Numbered from the stretch's first letter, positions 44,673-53,876 are shown. The stretch is DNA of 64,000 nucleotides from Devosia sp. YIM 151766 (GCF_030285925.1 NZ_CP127251.1:682001-746000); one strand, 5' to 3'. The notes: a model not told the origin generated them from the letters alone. Made by a program: numbers and translations.

Positions 44673-46394
44673 GTGACCGACAAGGACCGGCAGGCCGCCA
44701 GAATGCTCGGCCGGCTGCGAAATCATGGCGGCGGCGCGCTGTGGGTGGCGCTGGCCGCGCCGCTCATTGGCGGCGCTTTGCTGGTATGGCAGGCCTGGAC
44801 GCTGGCCGAAATCGTCGGCCGCGCCATCGAGGGCGGCGAGGCGCCGGAATTGCTGCTGCCGGGCGTGGCGCTGATTCTCGCCCTGCTGGTGATCCGCGCC
44901 GGACTTGGCGCATTGGGCGAGCAGGCGGGCATTGCCGGGGCCGAGGCCATCAAGCTGCAGGTGCGGCAGGCGCTGTTCACGCATCTGCTGGCGCGCTCGC
45001 CGCGCGCTGCGGCGGCGGCGCCCTCCGGCATCGCCGCCGCCGCCATAGTCGACCAGGTCGAAGCGCTGGACGGCTATTTCGCCCGCTACCTGCCCGCGGC
45101 ATTGCAGGCCGCACTGCTGCCGCTGGCGTTTGGCGCCATCATCCTGCCGCTCGACTGGGTGGCGGGCGTGCTGTTTCTCGTCACCGCGCCGCTGATCCCG
45201 ATCTTCATGGCGCTGGTCGGGCTGGGGGCGCAATTGGCGACCGACAGGCAGGCGCGGGCCCTAAGCCATTTGTCGGGGCGCTTCAGCGATCGGCTGCGCG
45301 GCATTCTCACCCTCAAGCTTTTCGGCCGCGAACAGGCGGAAACCGCCGGGATAGTCGCCGCCAGCGAGGCATTGCGGCAGCGTACTCTCAAGGTATTGCG
45401 CATCGCCTTCCTGTCTTCGGCGGTGCTCGAATTCTTCGCGGCGCTCGGGGTGGCCGGCATCGCGCTTTATGTGGGCCTCACCTTCATCGACTATCTGCAA
45501 TTGCGAACCAGTCCGCTGACGCTGCAAGTGGGCCTGTTCCTGTTGCTGATGGCGCCGGAAATCTATAATCCGCTGCGGCTGCTGGCCTCGCATTATCATG
45601 ATCACGCCACCGCCAAGGCCGGGCTGCTGGAAATCGAGCGGCAATTGGGGGCCATGCCCGCCGAGCCGGCAGCGCTGGCCGACATTGCGCCGCGTCCCGG
45701 TCCGGCCATCGGGGTGACGCTCGATGCCCTGACCCTGCGCACCCCGGACCGGATGCGCGCCATATTGGAACAGGCCAGTCTCACCGTCGCCCCGGGCCAG
45801 CACGTGGCTATTTTGGGCGCCAGCGGCTCGGGCAAGTCGACGCTGCTCGAAGCCATTGCCGGATTGCGGCTGCCGGAAGCCGGGATAAGTCTCGATGGTC
45901 GCCCGCTGGCGGAATGGAGCGAGACGGACCTGCGCAGCCGCGTATTCCTGCTGACCCAGAAGCCCCGGCTTATCCATGCCAGCATTGCCGACAATATCGC
46001 GCTGGCCCGCCCCGATGCGTCACGCCGCGATGTCGAAGCGGCCGCCGAGCGCGCCGCAGTGAGCGGCTTTGCCCAGGCGCTGCCGGACGGGCTCGATACG
46101 CTGATCGGCGAGGACGGCGTCGGCCTGTCGGGCGGCCAGGCGCAACGGGTAGCGCTGGCGCGGCTGTTCCTGCGCGATGCCGGACTGATCCTGCTCGATG
46201 AGCCGACGGCCCATCTCGAGGCCGAACTGGAAGACGAGATCATCGGCAAGGTGCTGGACTATGCCGCCGGCCGGACCCTGATCGTCGCCACCCATTCCCC
46301 CGGCGTGGCCAATGGCATGGACAAGGCCTGGCGCATTGCCGGCACGACCTTGCTGGAGGCGCCTGTCCAACGCCGCAGGCGGGGTGTCGCATGA
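44673..46394 (+). CDS. cydD: Glutathione/cysteine exporter ATPase subunit CydD
   Basis: A 573-residue half-transporter: six membrane helices (about residues 20-310), then an ATPase domain with Walker A GASGSGKST, signature LSGGQAQRV and Walker B LILLDEPTAHLE. CydDC exports thiols to the periplasm and is required for cytochrome bd assembly. I prefer the GTG at 44673, which has AGGAG 7 nt upstream; ATG at 44655 (MNRSSS) would add six residues. It is coupled to cydC by an ATGA overlap. An in-frame extension far upstream runs antisense to cydA and is not real. Confidence 0.93.
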   Translation: MTDKDRQAARMLGRLRNHGGGALWVALAAPLIGGALLVWQAWTLAEIVGRAIEGGEAPELLLPGVALILALLVIRAGLGALGEQAGIAGAEAIKLQVRQALFTHLLARSPRAAAAAPSGIAAAAIVDQVEALDGYFARYLPAALQAALLPLAFGAIILPLDWVAGVLFLVTAPLIPIFMALVGLGAQLATDRQARALSHLSGRFSDRLRGILTLKLFGREQAETAGIVAASEALRQRTLKVLRIAFLSSAVLEFFAALGVAGIALYVGLTFIDYLQLRTSPLTLQVGLFLLLMAPEIYNPLRLLASHYHDHATAKAGLLEIERQLGAMPAEPAALADIAPRPGPAIGVTLDALTLRTPDRMRAILEQASLTVAPGQHVAILGASGSGKSTLLEAIAGLRLPEAGISLDGRPLAEWSETDLRSRVFLLTQKPRLIHASIADNIALARPDASRRDVEAAAERAAVSGFAQALPDGLDTLIGEDGVGLSGGQAQRVALARLFLRDAGLILLDEPTAHLEAELEDEIIGKVLDYAAGRTLIVATHSPGVANGMDKAWRIAGTTLLEAPVQRRRRGVA

Positions 46395-48043
46395 AAGCCC
46401 TGTTCGCCTTCTTGCCATTGTTCCGTCAGCGGGGCGGCGCCTTCGCGCTGGCGCTGTTCTTGTCGCTCATCACCCTGTTATCCGGCGTCGCCCTGCTCGG
46501 CACCTCCGGCTGGTTCATCACCGCCACCGCGCTGACCACGCTGGGCCTGGGCTTCAACCTCTTCGTGCCCTCGGCCATGGTGCGCGGCTTCTCCTTCATC
46601 CGCATCCTCGCCCGCTATGGCGAGCGGCTGGTGGGGCACAATGCGACGCTGAAACTGCTCTCCGACCTGCGCGGCTGGCTCTTCGCCCGGCTGTTTCCGC
46701 TGCTGCCCCTGTCCAACCGTTCGCTCCGGCATGGCGATCTCGTCAGCCGGCTGACCGCCGATGTGGACGCGCTCGACAATGCCTTTCTGGTGGCCATCGG
46801 CCCGTGGATCGCCGCTCTGCTGATTGGCGGCGGCATGACGATCTTGCTGGGCGTGCTGTTGCCCGGCGCGGCGCTGGCCTATGGAATGGCCATGGCGGGC
46901 GCGGTGCTGGTTGTTCCCGTTGGCCTGGTATGGCTGAGCCGCGCCGCCGGCCGGGCCAGCGTCGAGGCCAATGCCGATATGCGCATGGCGGTGCTAGATG
47001 GCGCCACGGGGCATGCCGATCTGACCGTCCTGGGGGCGCTGGGCACGGCTGCTGCCCGCTTCGATGAGGCCAGCGCCATCGCCGCCAGGCTGCGCCGGCG
47101 GCTGGGCGCCTATACTGCCGGCAGCGGCGCCATGGTGCAGGTGCTGGCGGCGCTGGCGCTGGTCGGCACGCTGTGGTCCGGCCTGGTCGCCGTCGAATCC
47201 GGCGATGTCGATGGCCCGGTCATGGCGGGATTGCTGCTGGCGGTGCTGGGCAGTTTCGAGGTCACCGCGATGATCGTGCGCAGCGTCGGCAAGGCCAGCG
47301 CCGCCATGGCGGCGGCCGAACGGCTCAATGCCCTGGCCTCGCTGACCCCGCCCATTGCCGAACCGGCCATGCCGCTCTCGATTCCGACGGCGGGAACCAT
47401 TGCCCTCGAGGATATCAGCTTCTGCTATCCCGGCCTGCCGCCCATTCTGGCCGGTCTGTCGCTCGATATTGCTCCGGGCGAACGAATCGCCATTGCCGGT
47501 CCGAGCGGCAGCGGCAAATCCACCCTGCTGCGCCTGTTGCTGCGGCTGGCCGAGCCGCAGGCGGGCCGCATCGACATTGGCGGAATCCCGCTTGAGAAAT
47601 TCCGCACCGCCGATGTGCATGCCCATATGGCGCTGCTGAGCCAGGACAGCCCGGTATTCATCGATACGATCCGCAACAATCTGCTGATCGGCCGTGCCGA
47701 TTCCGGGGACCAAGAGCTCTGGACCGTGCTGGCCAAGGCGCAGCTCGATATTCATGTGGGCTCGCTGCCAAAGGGGCTCGACACGGTGGTGGGCGAGGCG
47801 GGGCGCACGCTGTCGGTGGGGCAGGCGCGGCGGCTATGCCTGGCGCGGGCGCTGCTGAGCCGGGCCCCGGTGCTGCTGCTCGACGAGCCGACCGACGCGC
47901 TGGACCGGGACACCGAACTCGCCTTTTTCCGCACCCTCGCTGAAGCGGCCACGGACCGCACCGTCATCATGGTCACCCATGCCGCCATTCCCGAGGGCAC
48001 GGTCGACCGGGTGCTGACCATCAGGAACGGGCGGCTGGAATAG
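46391..48043 (+). CDS. cydC: Glutathione/cysteine exporter ATPase subunit CydC
   Basis: A 550-residue partner of CydD. The membrane domain starts AFLPLFRQRGGAFALALFLS and includes ATALTTLGLGFNLFVPSAMVRG. The ATPase part has Walker A GPSGSGKST and Walker B VLLLDEPTDALD. The signature reads LSVGQARRL, not LSGGQ, a substitution that fits the functional asymmetry of heterodimeric exporters. It overlaps cydD by 4 nt. Confidence 0.93.
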   Translation: MKALFAFLPLFRQRGGAFALALFLSLITLLSGVALLGTSGWFITATALTTLGLGFNLFVPSAMVRGFSFIRILARYGERLVGHNATLKLLSDLRGWLFARLFPLLPLSNRSLRHGDLVSRLTADVDALDNAFLVAIGPWIAALLIGGGMTILLGVLLPGAALAYGMAMAGAVLVVPVGLVWLSRAAGRASVEANADMRMAVLDGATGHADLTVLGALGTAAARFDEASAIAARLRRRLGAYTAGSGAMVQVLAALALVGTLWSGLVAVESGDVDGPVMAGLLLAVLGSFEVTAMIVRSVGKASAAMAAAERLNALASLTPPIAEPAMPLSIPTAGTIALEDISFCYPGLPPILAGLSLDIAPGERIAIAGPSGSGKSTLLRLLLRLAEPQAGRIDIGGIPLEKFRTADVHAHMALLSQDSPVFIDTIRNNLLIGRADSGDQELWTVLAKAQLDIHVGSLPKGLDTVVGEAGRTLSVGQARRLCLARALLSRAPVLLLDEPTDALDRDTELAFFRTLAEAATDRTVIMVTHAAIPEGTVDRVLTIRNGRLE

Positions 48044-48248
48044 GGCTGGGCTGGGGCACAGGCTGCTGTGGCCCCTCGGAGGGCGGCGAAGGAGCCGCCG
48101 ATGCTGGGTATGGCGATCCCAATAAACCCATTATTAACCTTAGATCCGTTCGGGATGCGCCCGGCGCATAACCGGTGTGCAGGAAGGCCATCTACTAATC
48201 ACTACGAACTTGGTCTAGATAAGGGTCATCAACGAAGGGGAACTGAAA

Positions 48249-48395
48249 ATGAACATTGCCAAGAAGATTGCCAACTATGCCCGTTACCAGCGCACCCTGC
48301 GCGAGCTGAACAGCCTCGATAGCCGTCAGCTGAACGATCTGGGCATTACCCGCGGCGACATCAAGTCGATCGCTCGCGGCACCTACGTCGCCTAA
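48249..48395 (+). CDS. DUF1127 small protein
   Basis: A 48-residue basic protein. MNIAKKIANYARYQRTLREL is followed by NSLDSRQLNDLGITRGDIKS and IARGTYVA, the DUF1127 pattern L..L..RQL.DLGI.R.DI. A GAAGGGG ribosome site precedes the ATG and a stem-loop follows. DUF1127 proteins are common in alphaproteobacteria, where some have been linked to RNA binding and phosphate or carbon metabolism; a role here cannot be assigned. It appears monocistronic. Confidence 0.88.
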   Translation: MNIAKKIANYARYQRTLRELNSLDSRQLNDLGITRGDIKSIARGTYVA

Positions 48396-48423
48396 GCGAC
48401 ACCGACCTTCCAGGTCATCCGAT

Positions 48424-48450
48424 GAAGGCGTCCACCAGGGCGCCTTTTGT
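48424..48450 (+). terminator. Probable terminator after DUF1127 gene
   Basis: AAGGCG and CGCCTT form a 6-bp stem around a 10-nt loop, followed by TTTTGT, about 30 nt past the DUF1127 stop. Confidence 0.55.
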
Positions 48451-48485
48451 CGTTTCTGGGGGTAGGTGACACAGAAATCGGCGCC

Positions 48486-48580
48486 TCTTAGACCTCATGG
48501 TGAGCCTGTCGAACCACGAGGTCGCGGCCACGGCGCTAGCGACCTCGTCCTTCGACAAGCTCAGGATGAGGTCTACGAGA
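48486..48580. repeat. REP-like paired hairpins
   Basis: Two units in inverse orientation: CCTCATGGTGAGCCTGTCGA with its partner arm, and the reverse complement of CCTCATCCTGAGCTTGTCGA with its partner. The same pair occurs near 41482-41570. The two subtypes differ by matched changes on both sides of the stem. Confidence 0.75.
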
Positions 48581-48641
48581 GATATGTGGCCTCTGCCCGC
48601 GTGGCGGATTTGGGGCCATGCGATTGCCCGCAACCACCCCC

Positions 48642-48714
48642 GTCACCCTCGCGCTTGACGCGAGGGCGTTACCGGCATTGCAAGAACCCTCGCGTCGAGC
48701 GCGAGGGTGACGAG
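48642..48714. repeat. Long inverted repeat, family B copy 2
   Basis: GTCACCCTCGCGCTTGACGC and its reverse-complement partner flank a centre of about 30 nt that includes GCAAGAACC, as in the copy at 40958-41038. Confidence 0.7.
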
Positions 48715-48754
48715 TTGGGAAGGGGGGAGGGGCCGCAGATTTGGCCACACCTCG

Positions 48755-49228
48755 CTAACGCACCAGATCGGCGGTGACGCAGTTCAGCGCTTTGACCAGG
48801 TCGTCCGGCCGGATGCGGATTTGCAATCCGCGCTGGCCGCCATTGAGATAGATCTCGTCATAAAGCGTCGCCAGTTCATCCAGCGCCACCGGCACCGGCC
48901 GGCGCTGGCCCAAAGGGCTGATGCCGCCGATCTTGTAGCCGGTGAGGCGCTCGGCATCCGCCGGCTTCATCATCTGGGCCGATTTGCCGCCCAGAGCCGC
49001 AGCCAGCTTTTTCATGTTCACTTCCTCGTCCGAGGGGACGATGGCGCAGACCGGCTTGCCATCGAGCTCGGCCATCAGCGTCTTGAATATTTCGGCGGGA
49101 GCAACGCCCATGGCCTCCGCCGCCTGCAGCCCGACGCGCTCGGCATTGGGATCGTAATCATAGCTGGCCAGGCTGAAGGCAATTCCGGCCTTGGCGAGCG
49201 CCTGGGTGGCGGGCGTGGTCTTGGACAT
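48755..49228 (-). CDS. ybaK: Cys-tRNA(Pro) deacylase, YbaK/EbsC type
   Basis: A 157-residue trans-editing protein that hydrolyses cysteine mischarged on tRNA(Pro). YbaK-family blocks are present: AIVPSDEEVNMKKLAAALGG, MMKPADAERLTGYKIGGISP with the catalytic-lysine region, and LGQRRPVPVALDE. Length equals the E. coli protein. It is transcribed alone between the repeat region and rhaI. Confidence 0.92.
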   Translation of the reverse strand: MSKTTPATQALAKAGIAFSLASYDYDPNAERVGLQAAEAMGVAPAEIFKTLMAELDGKPVCAIVPSDEEVNMKKLAAALGGKSAQMMKPADAERLTGYKIGGISPLGQRRPVPVALDELATLYDEIYLNGGQRGLQIRIRPDDLVKALNCVTADLVR

Positions 49229-49319
49229 GGTGTCGTTTTAGCGGATGATCCGCCAAGAGCGAAGGCCCGAAGCTATGCTCCGGGCCTTGTTTTCCCCAGC
49301 GGGGAGGGGCTGCGGAAAA

Positions 49320-50609
49320 TCAGACGATGCCGCTCGAACTGGCGGCGATTTCGGGGCGGATTTCGGCGACCTTGGCGCGATAGCCGGCGGCGCGATAGGT
49401 GGCGAGCGGGTCGATGGCGCCGCCCGCCTCGAGCCGGGCCAAAGCCAGGATCGGCTCCACATCGGTGCGGAAGGCGGTGCGCAATTCGAGCGTCGCGGCG
49501 AGGGCGTCATTGGCCTCCTGCGCCGCCTTGAGGCTCTGGCGGTCGACCAGCAGCGCCTGGGCATAGGCGCGCTGCACATCGGCGGCCGACAGCATCAGCG
49601 ACTCGATGGGGTCGGTGACATTGTGGCTCTGGTCGAGCATATGCGCCGGGTGGAAATCGCTGTAGCGGGCTTCGGCATCGACCAGTTCGTTGAAGACCAG
49701 GAACAGGCGGAACGGGTCGATGGCGCCGGCATCGAGGTCGTCATCGCCATATTTGCTGTCATTGAAATGGAAGCCGCCGAGCTTGCCGAACTGGGCGAGG
49801 CGGGCGACGATCATCTCGATATTGACGTTGGGGGCGTGGTGGCCGAGATCGACCAGGCAATAGGCCTTGTCGCCCAGCTCCCTGGCGATCAGGTAATTGG
49901 TGCCCCAATCCTGCACGACGCTCGAATAGAAGGCCGGCTCATACATCTTGTGTTCGGTATAGAGGCGCCAATCGTCGGGCAGGGCGGCGTAGATCGATTT
50001 CATCGAGTCGAGATAATGCTCGAACTGGGTGGTGAAATTGGTCTGGCCGGGGAAGTTGGAGCCATCGCCGATCCACACGGTCAGCGCCTTGGAGCCGATG
50101 GTCTGGCCGATCTCGATACATTCGAGGTTATGCTCGATGGCCTGGGCGCGGGTGGCGGCGTCGGCGGCGGAAAGCGAGCCGAACTTATAGCTCTGGAGCT
50201 GGCCGGCGGCATCGGCGAAGGTGTTGGAATTCATCGCGTCGAAGCCGAGATTGAAGCGGCTGGCCGCCTGCTTCAGCCGGTTCGGATCGGCCTTGTCCCA
50301 CGGAATGTGCAGGGACACGGTGCGCGTCGCCTGGGTCAGCTGGGAGATGACGGCGCAATCCTCGATCTTGTCGAAAATGTCGCGCGGCTCGCCCTTGCCG
50401 GGGAAACGGGCAAAGCGGGTGCCGCCGGTGCCGACGCCCCAGGAAGGCACGGCGACCGAGAATTGGGCGACTTTGTCCTTGATCGCACCGATGGCGATGC
50501 CGCGCCGGTCGAGACGCTCGCCAAGCGTTTCATAATCGCGGCGCAGATCGGCCTCGCGAGAGGCGTTTTCGGCGGCGATAGTGGATGGATCGATGATGTG
50601 TTCGGTCAT
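49320..50609 (-). CDS. rhaI: L-rhamnose isomerase (rhizobial RhaI type)
   Basis: A 429-residue TIM-barrel isomerase converting L-rhamnose to L-rhamnulose, of the rhizobial/Pseudomonas type rather than E. coli RhaA. Metal-site regions are recognisable: VSLHIPWDKADPNRL, WIGDGSNFPGQTNF, CLVDLGHHAPNVNIE and GGFHFNDSKYGDDDLDAGAI. The start at 50609 (MTEHII) follows AAGGGAGAA. It is downstream of rhaD on the same strand, separated by 105 nt that include a RIME-like element. Confidence 0.94.
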   Translation of the reverse strand: MTEHIIDPSTIAAENASREADLRRDYETLGERLDRRGIAIGAIKDKVAQFSVAVPSWGVGTGGTRFARFPGKGEPRDIFDKIEDCAVISQLTQATRTVSLHIPWDKADPNRLKQAASRFNLGFDAMNSNTFADAAGQLQSYKFGSLSAADAATRAQAIEHNLECIEIGQTIGSKALTVWIGDGSNFPGQTNFTTQFEHYLDSMKSIYAALPDDWRLYTEHKMYEPAFYSSVVQDWGTNYLIARELGDKAYCLVDLGHHAPNVNIEMIVARLAQFGKLGGFHFNDSKYGDDDLDAGAIDPFRLFLVFNELVDAEARYSDFHPAHMLDQSHNVTDPIESLMLSAADVQRAYAQALLVDRQSLKAAQEANDALAATLELRTAFRTDVEPILALARLEAGGAIDPLATYRAAGYRAKVAEIRPEIAASSSGIV

Positions 50610-50627
50610 TTTTTTCTCCCTTGATAT

Positions 50628-50673
50628 CCCCCTCATCCGGCGCTTCGCGCCACCTTCTCCCCGAGGGGAGAAG
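50628..50673 (-). repeat. RIME-like element, single unit
   Basis: CCCCCTCATCCGGCGCTTCG followed by GCGCCACC and CTTCTCCCC-GA-GGGGAGAAG: two hairpins in tandem. It is almost identical (one indel) to the reverse complement of the unit starting at 54922. Confidence 0.75.
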
Positions 50674-50714
50674 AATGGGCCGGCGTCTTCCGCCTCTGAG
50701 GGTGACTCCCTTTA

Positions 50715-52811
50715 TTACCGCGGAAACGACTGGGCGTTGCCGGCGTCGACGTTGAGGATATTGCCGGTGGACTTGGCCGAGGCCTCGCTGGCGAAGAAAT
50801 AGATGGCTTCGGCGATGTCCTCGGGGAAAACCGAGCGCTTGAGCATGGAGCGCTCGCGATACATTTCCTCGAGGCCGTCCTTGTCGGTCTTATAGGTCGA
50901 GGCGCGCTGCTCGAGCCATTCGCCGGCCCAGATTTTCGAGCCGCGCAGAACGGCGTCGGGATTGACCGTATTGACGCGGATCTGCTCGGCGGCACCTTCG
51001 AGGGCCAGGCAGCGGGCCAGATGGATTTCGGCGGCCTTGGCGGTGCAATAGGCGGCGGCATTGGGCGAGGCGGCGAGGCCGTTCTTGCTGGCGACGAAGA
51101 CGACATTGCCGCCGATCTGCTGCTGCCGGAACAGGCGGAACGCCTCGCGCGACACCAGGAAATAGCCAGTGGACAAGATGTCCATATTCTTGTTCCAGAG
51201 CTCGAGCGTCGTGTCCTCGATGGGTGCGGAGGAGGCGAGGCCGGCATTGGAGACGAGAATATCGAGGCCGCCGAATTCGACCACGGCATGGGCGAAACCG
51301 GCAATGACCTGGTCTTCGCTGGTGACGTTGATATTGACCGGGCGAACGAAATCCTTGCCGAAGACATCCGACAGCTCGGACGTGGCATTGTCGAGGGCGG
51401 ACTGGTCGATATCGGCGAGGACCACGCAGGCGCCTTCGCGCAGCAGCCGGGCGGCGGTGGCCTTGCCGATGCCGCCGGCGCCGCCGGTGACCAGGGCAAT
51501 CTTGCCGGCCAGCAATTTCGGCTTGGGCATGCGGGCCAGCTTGGCTTCCTCAAGCAGCCAATATTCGATGTCGAAGGCTTCTTGCTCGGGCAAGCCCCGA
51601 TATTTCGAGACGGTGGAGGCGCCGCGCATCACATTGATGGCGTTGACATAGAATTCGCCGGAAATGCGGGCGGTGGCCTTGTCCTTGGCGAAGGTGATCA
51701 TGCCGACGCCGGGGATCAGATAGACCACGGCATTGGGATCGCGGATGGCCGGCGAATTGTCGTGGCGGCAGCGCTCATAATAGGCGGCGTAGTCGGCGCG
51801 ATAGGCGGCGATCTGATCGGCCAGACCGGCGATGACGGCGTCGATATCGGGATTGGCCGGGTCGAAATCCACGACCAATGGGCGGATCTTGGTGCGCAGG
51901 AAATGGTCGGGGCACGAGGTGCCCAAAGCCGCCAAGGGCCGCAAATCGTTGGAATTGACGAATTCGAGGACGGCCTCGCTGTCGTCGAAATGCCCCAGCT
52001 TGTGGCTGTCCTCGGAGATGAAGCCGCGGATTTTCGGCATCAGCCGCGCGGCGATGGCGCGGCGCTGTTCGGCGGGCAGGCTATCGACGGCCTTGCCGCC
52101 GAAAATAGTCTTGCCTGCCGTCTCCTTCTCGAACCACTCGATGGCCTGATTGATGATGCGAAGCGTGGTCTCGTAGCACTCTTTGGGCGTATCGCCCCAG
52201 GTGAACAGGCCGTGCGATTCAAGGACGACGCCCTCGGCTTCGGGGTTTTCGAGGCAGAATTTTTCTAGCCACAGGCCCAGCTCGAAGCCGGGCTTCTTCC
52301 AGGGCAGCCAGCCGATGGTATCGCCGAAAATCCGCTGGGTCAGTTCCTTGGAATTCTGCGACGCGGCGATGGCGATGATGGCGTCGGGATGCATGTGATC
52401 GACATAGGGACGCGGCACATAGGCGTGAAGCGGGGTGTCGATGGAGGCGGCGCGCGGATTGAGATTGAAGGTGGCGTGGGGCAGATAGCCCACCATCTCG
52501 TCTTCGAATTCGACGCCGCGATAAAGGCCCTTCAGGGCCCGCAGCTTGTCCATATAGAGGGTGGCGAAGCCATCGAGCTTGATCGAGGCATTGTCGCCGC
52601 CCGAGCCCTTGACCCAGAGGACTTCGACGTCCTCGCCGGTCAGCGGGTCCTGCTGCCAGATCTTGGAGGAGGTATTGCCGCCGCCGTAATTGGTGACCCG
52701 CTTGTCCGAGCCGAGCAGATTGGAGCGATAGACAAGGCGCTCAGGCTCGGTCAGCGACGCGGCCTTGGCATCATCCCACAGGTTCTGGAGGCGCTTGGGC
52801 GCGGTGGACAT
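50715..52811 (-). CDS. rhaD: Bifunctional rhamnulose-1-phosphate aldolase / lactaldehyde dehydrogenase
   Basis: A 698-residue fusion. The N-terminal class II aldolase domain (about residues 1-410) has the zinc-ligand segment YVDHMHPDAIIAIA and VVLESHGLFTWGD. The C-terminal short-chain dehydrogenase has LVTGGAGGIG near residue 440 and the active-site Tyr-Lys in AAYCTAKAAE near 587. It would split rhamnulose-1-phosphate into DHAP and L-lactaldehyde and oxidise the latter. The start at 52811 (MSTAPKR) follows GAGAGGAACT. It is divergent from rhaR. No kinase to make its phosphorylated substrate is present in this cluster. Confidence 0.94.
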   Translation of the reverse strand: MSTAPKRLQNLWDDAKAASLTEPERLVYRSNLLGSDKRVTNYGGGNTSSKIWQQDPLTGEDVEVLWVKGSGGDNASIKLDGFATLYMDKLRALKGLYRGVEFEDEMVGYLPHATFNLNPRAASIDTPLHAYVPRPYVDHMHPDAIIAIAASQNSKELTQRIFGDTIGWLPWKKPGFELGLWLEKFCLENPEAEGVVLESHGLFTWGDTPKECYETTLRIINQAIEWFEKETAGKTIFGGKAVDSLPAEQRRAIAARLMPKIRGFISEDSHKLGHFDDSEAVLEFVNSNDLRPLAALGTSCPDHFLRTKIRPLVVDFDPANPDIDAVIAGLADQIAAYRADYAAYYERCRHDNSPAIRDPNAVVYLIPGVGMITFAKDKATARISGEFYVNAINVMRGASTVSKYRGLPEQEAFDIEYWLLEEAKLARMPKPKLLAGKIALVTGGAGGIGKATAARLLREGACVVLADIDQSALDNATSELSDVFGKDFVRPVNINVTSEDQVIAGFAHAVVEFGGLDILVSNAGLASSAPIEDTTLELWNKNMDILSTGYFLVSREAFRLFRQQQIGGNVVFVASKNGLAASPNAAAYCTAKAAEIHLARCLALEGAAEQIRVNTVNPDAVLRGSKIWAGEWLEQRASTYKTDKDGLEEMYRERSMLKRSVFPEDIAEAIYFFASEASAKSTGNILNVDAGNAQSFPR

Positions 52812-52952
52812 CGGAGTTCCTCTCAAAATACGGATGCGTCGCCCGAAGCGAGGACGCGGAACTGGCGGGCAATTCCCCTTCACCGGCAATCAACCAGTTT
52901 GCCGATGCAGAACGCCCTGCTGGCCGGACATGGCCATAGAATTATCCATGAT

Positions 52953-53023
52953 GTCAATCATAAACGATCATGTACCGTCATTCTTGCGCGGACATGACTG
53001 GAATATGTAGATTAATGATTGAC
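52953..53023. promoter_or_regulatory. Inverted repeat in the rhaD-rhaR divergent promoter region
   Basis: GTCAATCAT (52953-52961) and ATGATTGAC (53015-53023) are perfect 9-bp inverted arms separated by 53 nt, between the two divergent transcription units. They are candidate half-sites for the DeoR-type regulator RhaR. Confidence 0.5.
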
Positions 53024-53069
53024 TCTGCCTGGGAATGGTGTGAACGAATGCGTTCAGGGAGTATCTGCC

Positions 53070-53876
53070 TTGCATGAAACGGAGCGCCATCGCGTGATCA
53101 TCGCCGCCGCCCAGAGCCGTCCAGTGGCGACGGTCGGCGAGCTGTGCGAAGTGACGGGCTCGTCGGAAGCGACGATCCGCCGGGACATCGCGGCCCTGCA
53201 TGTGCAGGGCAAGCTGCGGCGGGTGCGCGGCGGCGCCGAGGCGATCAACCCGCCGGCCCAGGGCGGGCTGATGGGGCGGCCCTTTTCCGTCAACGAAACC
53301 ATCAACATGGCGCAGAAGCGGGCGATTGCCCGCGTCGCCGTGGAAATGTGCAATGACGGCGAGCCGATCATCATCAATGGCGGCACCACCACCTATCAAA
53401 TGGTGCATCACCTGACCGGCAAGAGGCTGAGCGTCTTCACCAACAGCTTCGCCATCGCCGAATTCCTCATTCACAATTCGCGCAATTCGGTCGTCATTCC
53501 CGGCGGCACGATCTACCGCGAACAGAACGTCATCCTCTCGCCCTTTGGCGGGGTGGTGGCGAGCCATTTCTACGCCAAGCGCATGTTCATCGGCTGCCAG
53601 GGCATCGGCGCCCATGGCCTGATGGAGGCCGACCCCATGGTGGTGCAGTCGGAGCTGGCGCTGATCGGGCAGGCGGATGAATTGATCCTCCTGGCCGATT
53701 CATCGAAATTTTCGGGACGCTCGAGCCTCATCCTGTGCGGGCTCGACCGAATTGCCGCTGTCATCACCGATAGCGGTATCCGCGACGAGGACCGCCAGAT
53801 GCTGGAGACGGCAGGTGTGCGGCTCATTGTCGCGGATGCGAGTGCTCAGGCCGAACCGCAAGCGAAGATGGCCTGA
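53070..53876 (+). CDS. rhaR: DeoR-family regulator of rhamnose genes
   Basis: A 268-residue DeoR/GlpR repressor. The winged helix is ERHRVIIAAAQSRPVATVGE with recognition helix SEATIRRDIAALHVQGKLRR, and the sensor domain has PIIINGGTTTYQMVHHLTG. I place the start at a TTG (LHETERHR) with GGGAG 8 nt upstream; earlier in-frame codons overlap the inverted repeat of the promoter region. It is the first gene of rhaR-S-T-P-Q-U and is divergent from rhaD-rhaI. Confidence 0.88.
   Translation: MHETERHRVIIAAAQSRPVATVGELCEVTGSSEATIRRDIAALHVQGKLRRVRGGAEAINPPAQGGLMGRPFSVNETINMAQKRAIARVAVEMCNDGEPIIINGGTTTYQMVHHLTGKRLSVFTNSFAIAEFLIHNSRNSVVIPGGTIYREQNVILSPFGGVVASHFYAKRMFIGCQGIGAHGLMEADPMVVQSELALIGQADELILLADSSKFSGRSSLILCGLDRIAAVITDSGIRDEDRQMLETAGVRLIVADASAQAEPQAKMA

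Larger units (their letters stand above)
48396..48754. repeat. Intergenic region with terminator and dispersed repeats
   Basis: After the terminator at 48424-48450 this gap holds a pair of REP-like hairpins (48486-48580) and the second copy of the long inverted repeat (48642-48714). No gene is supported. Confidence 0.65.
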
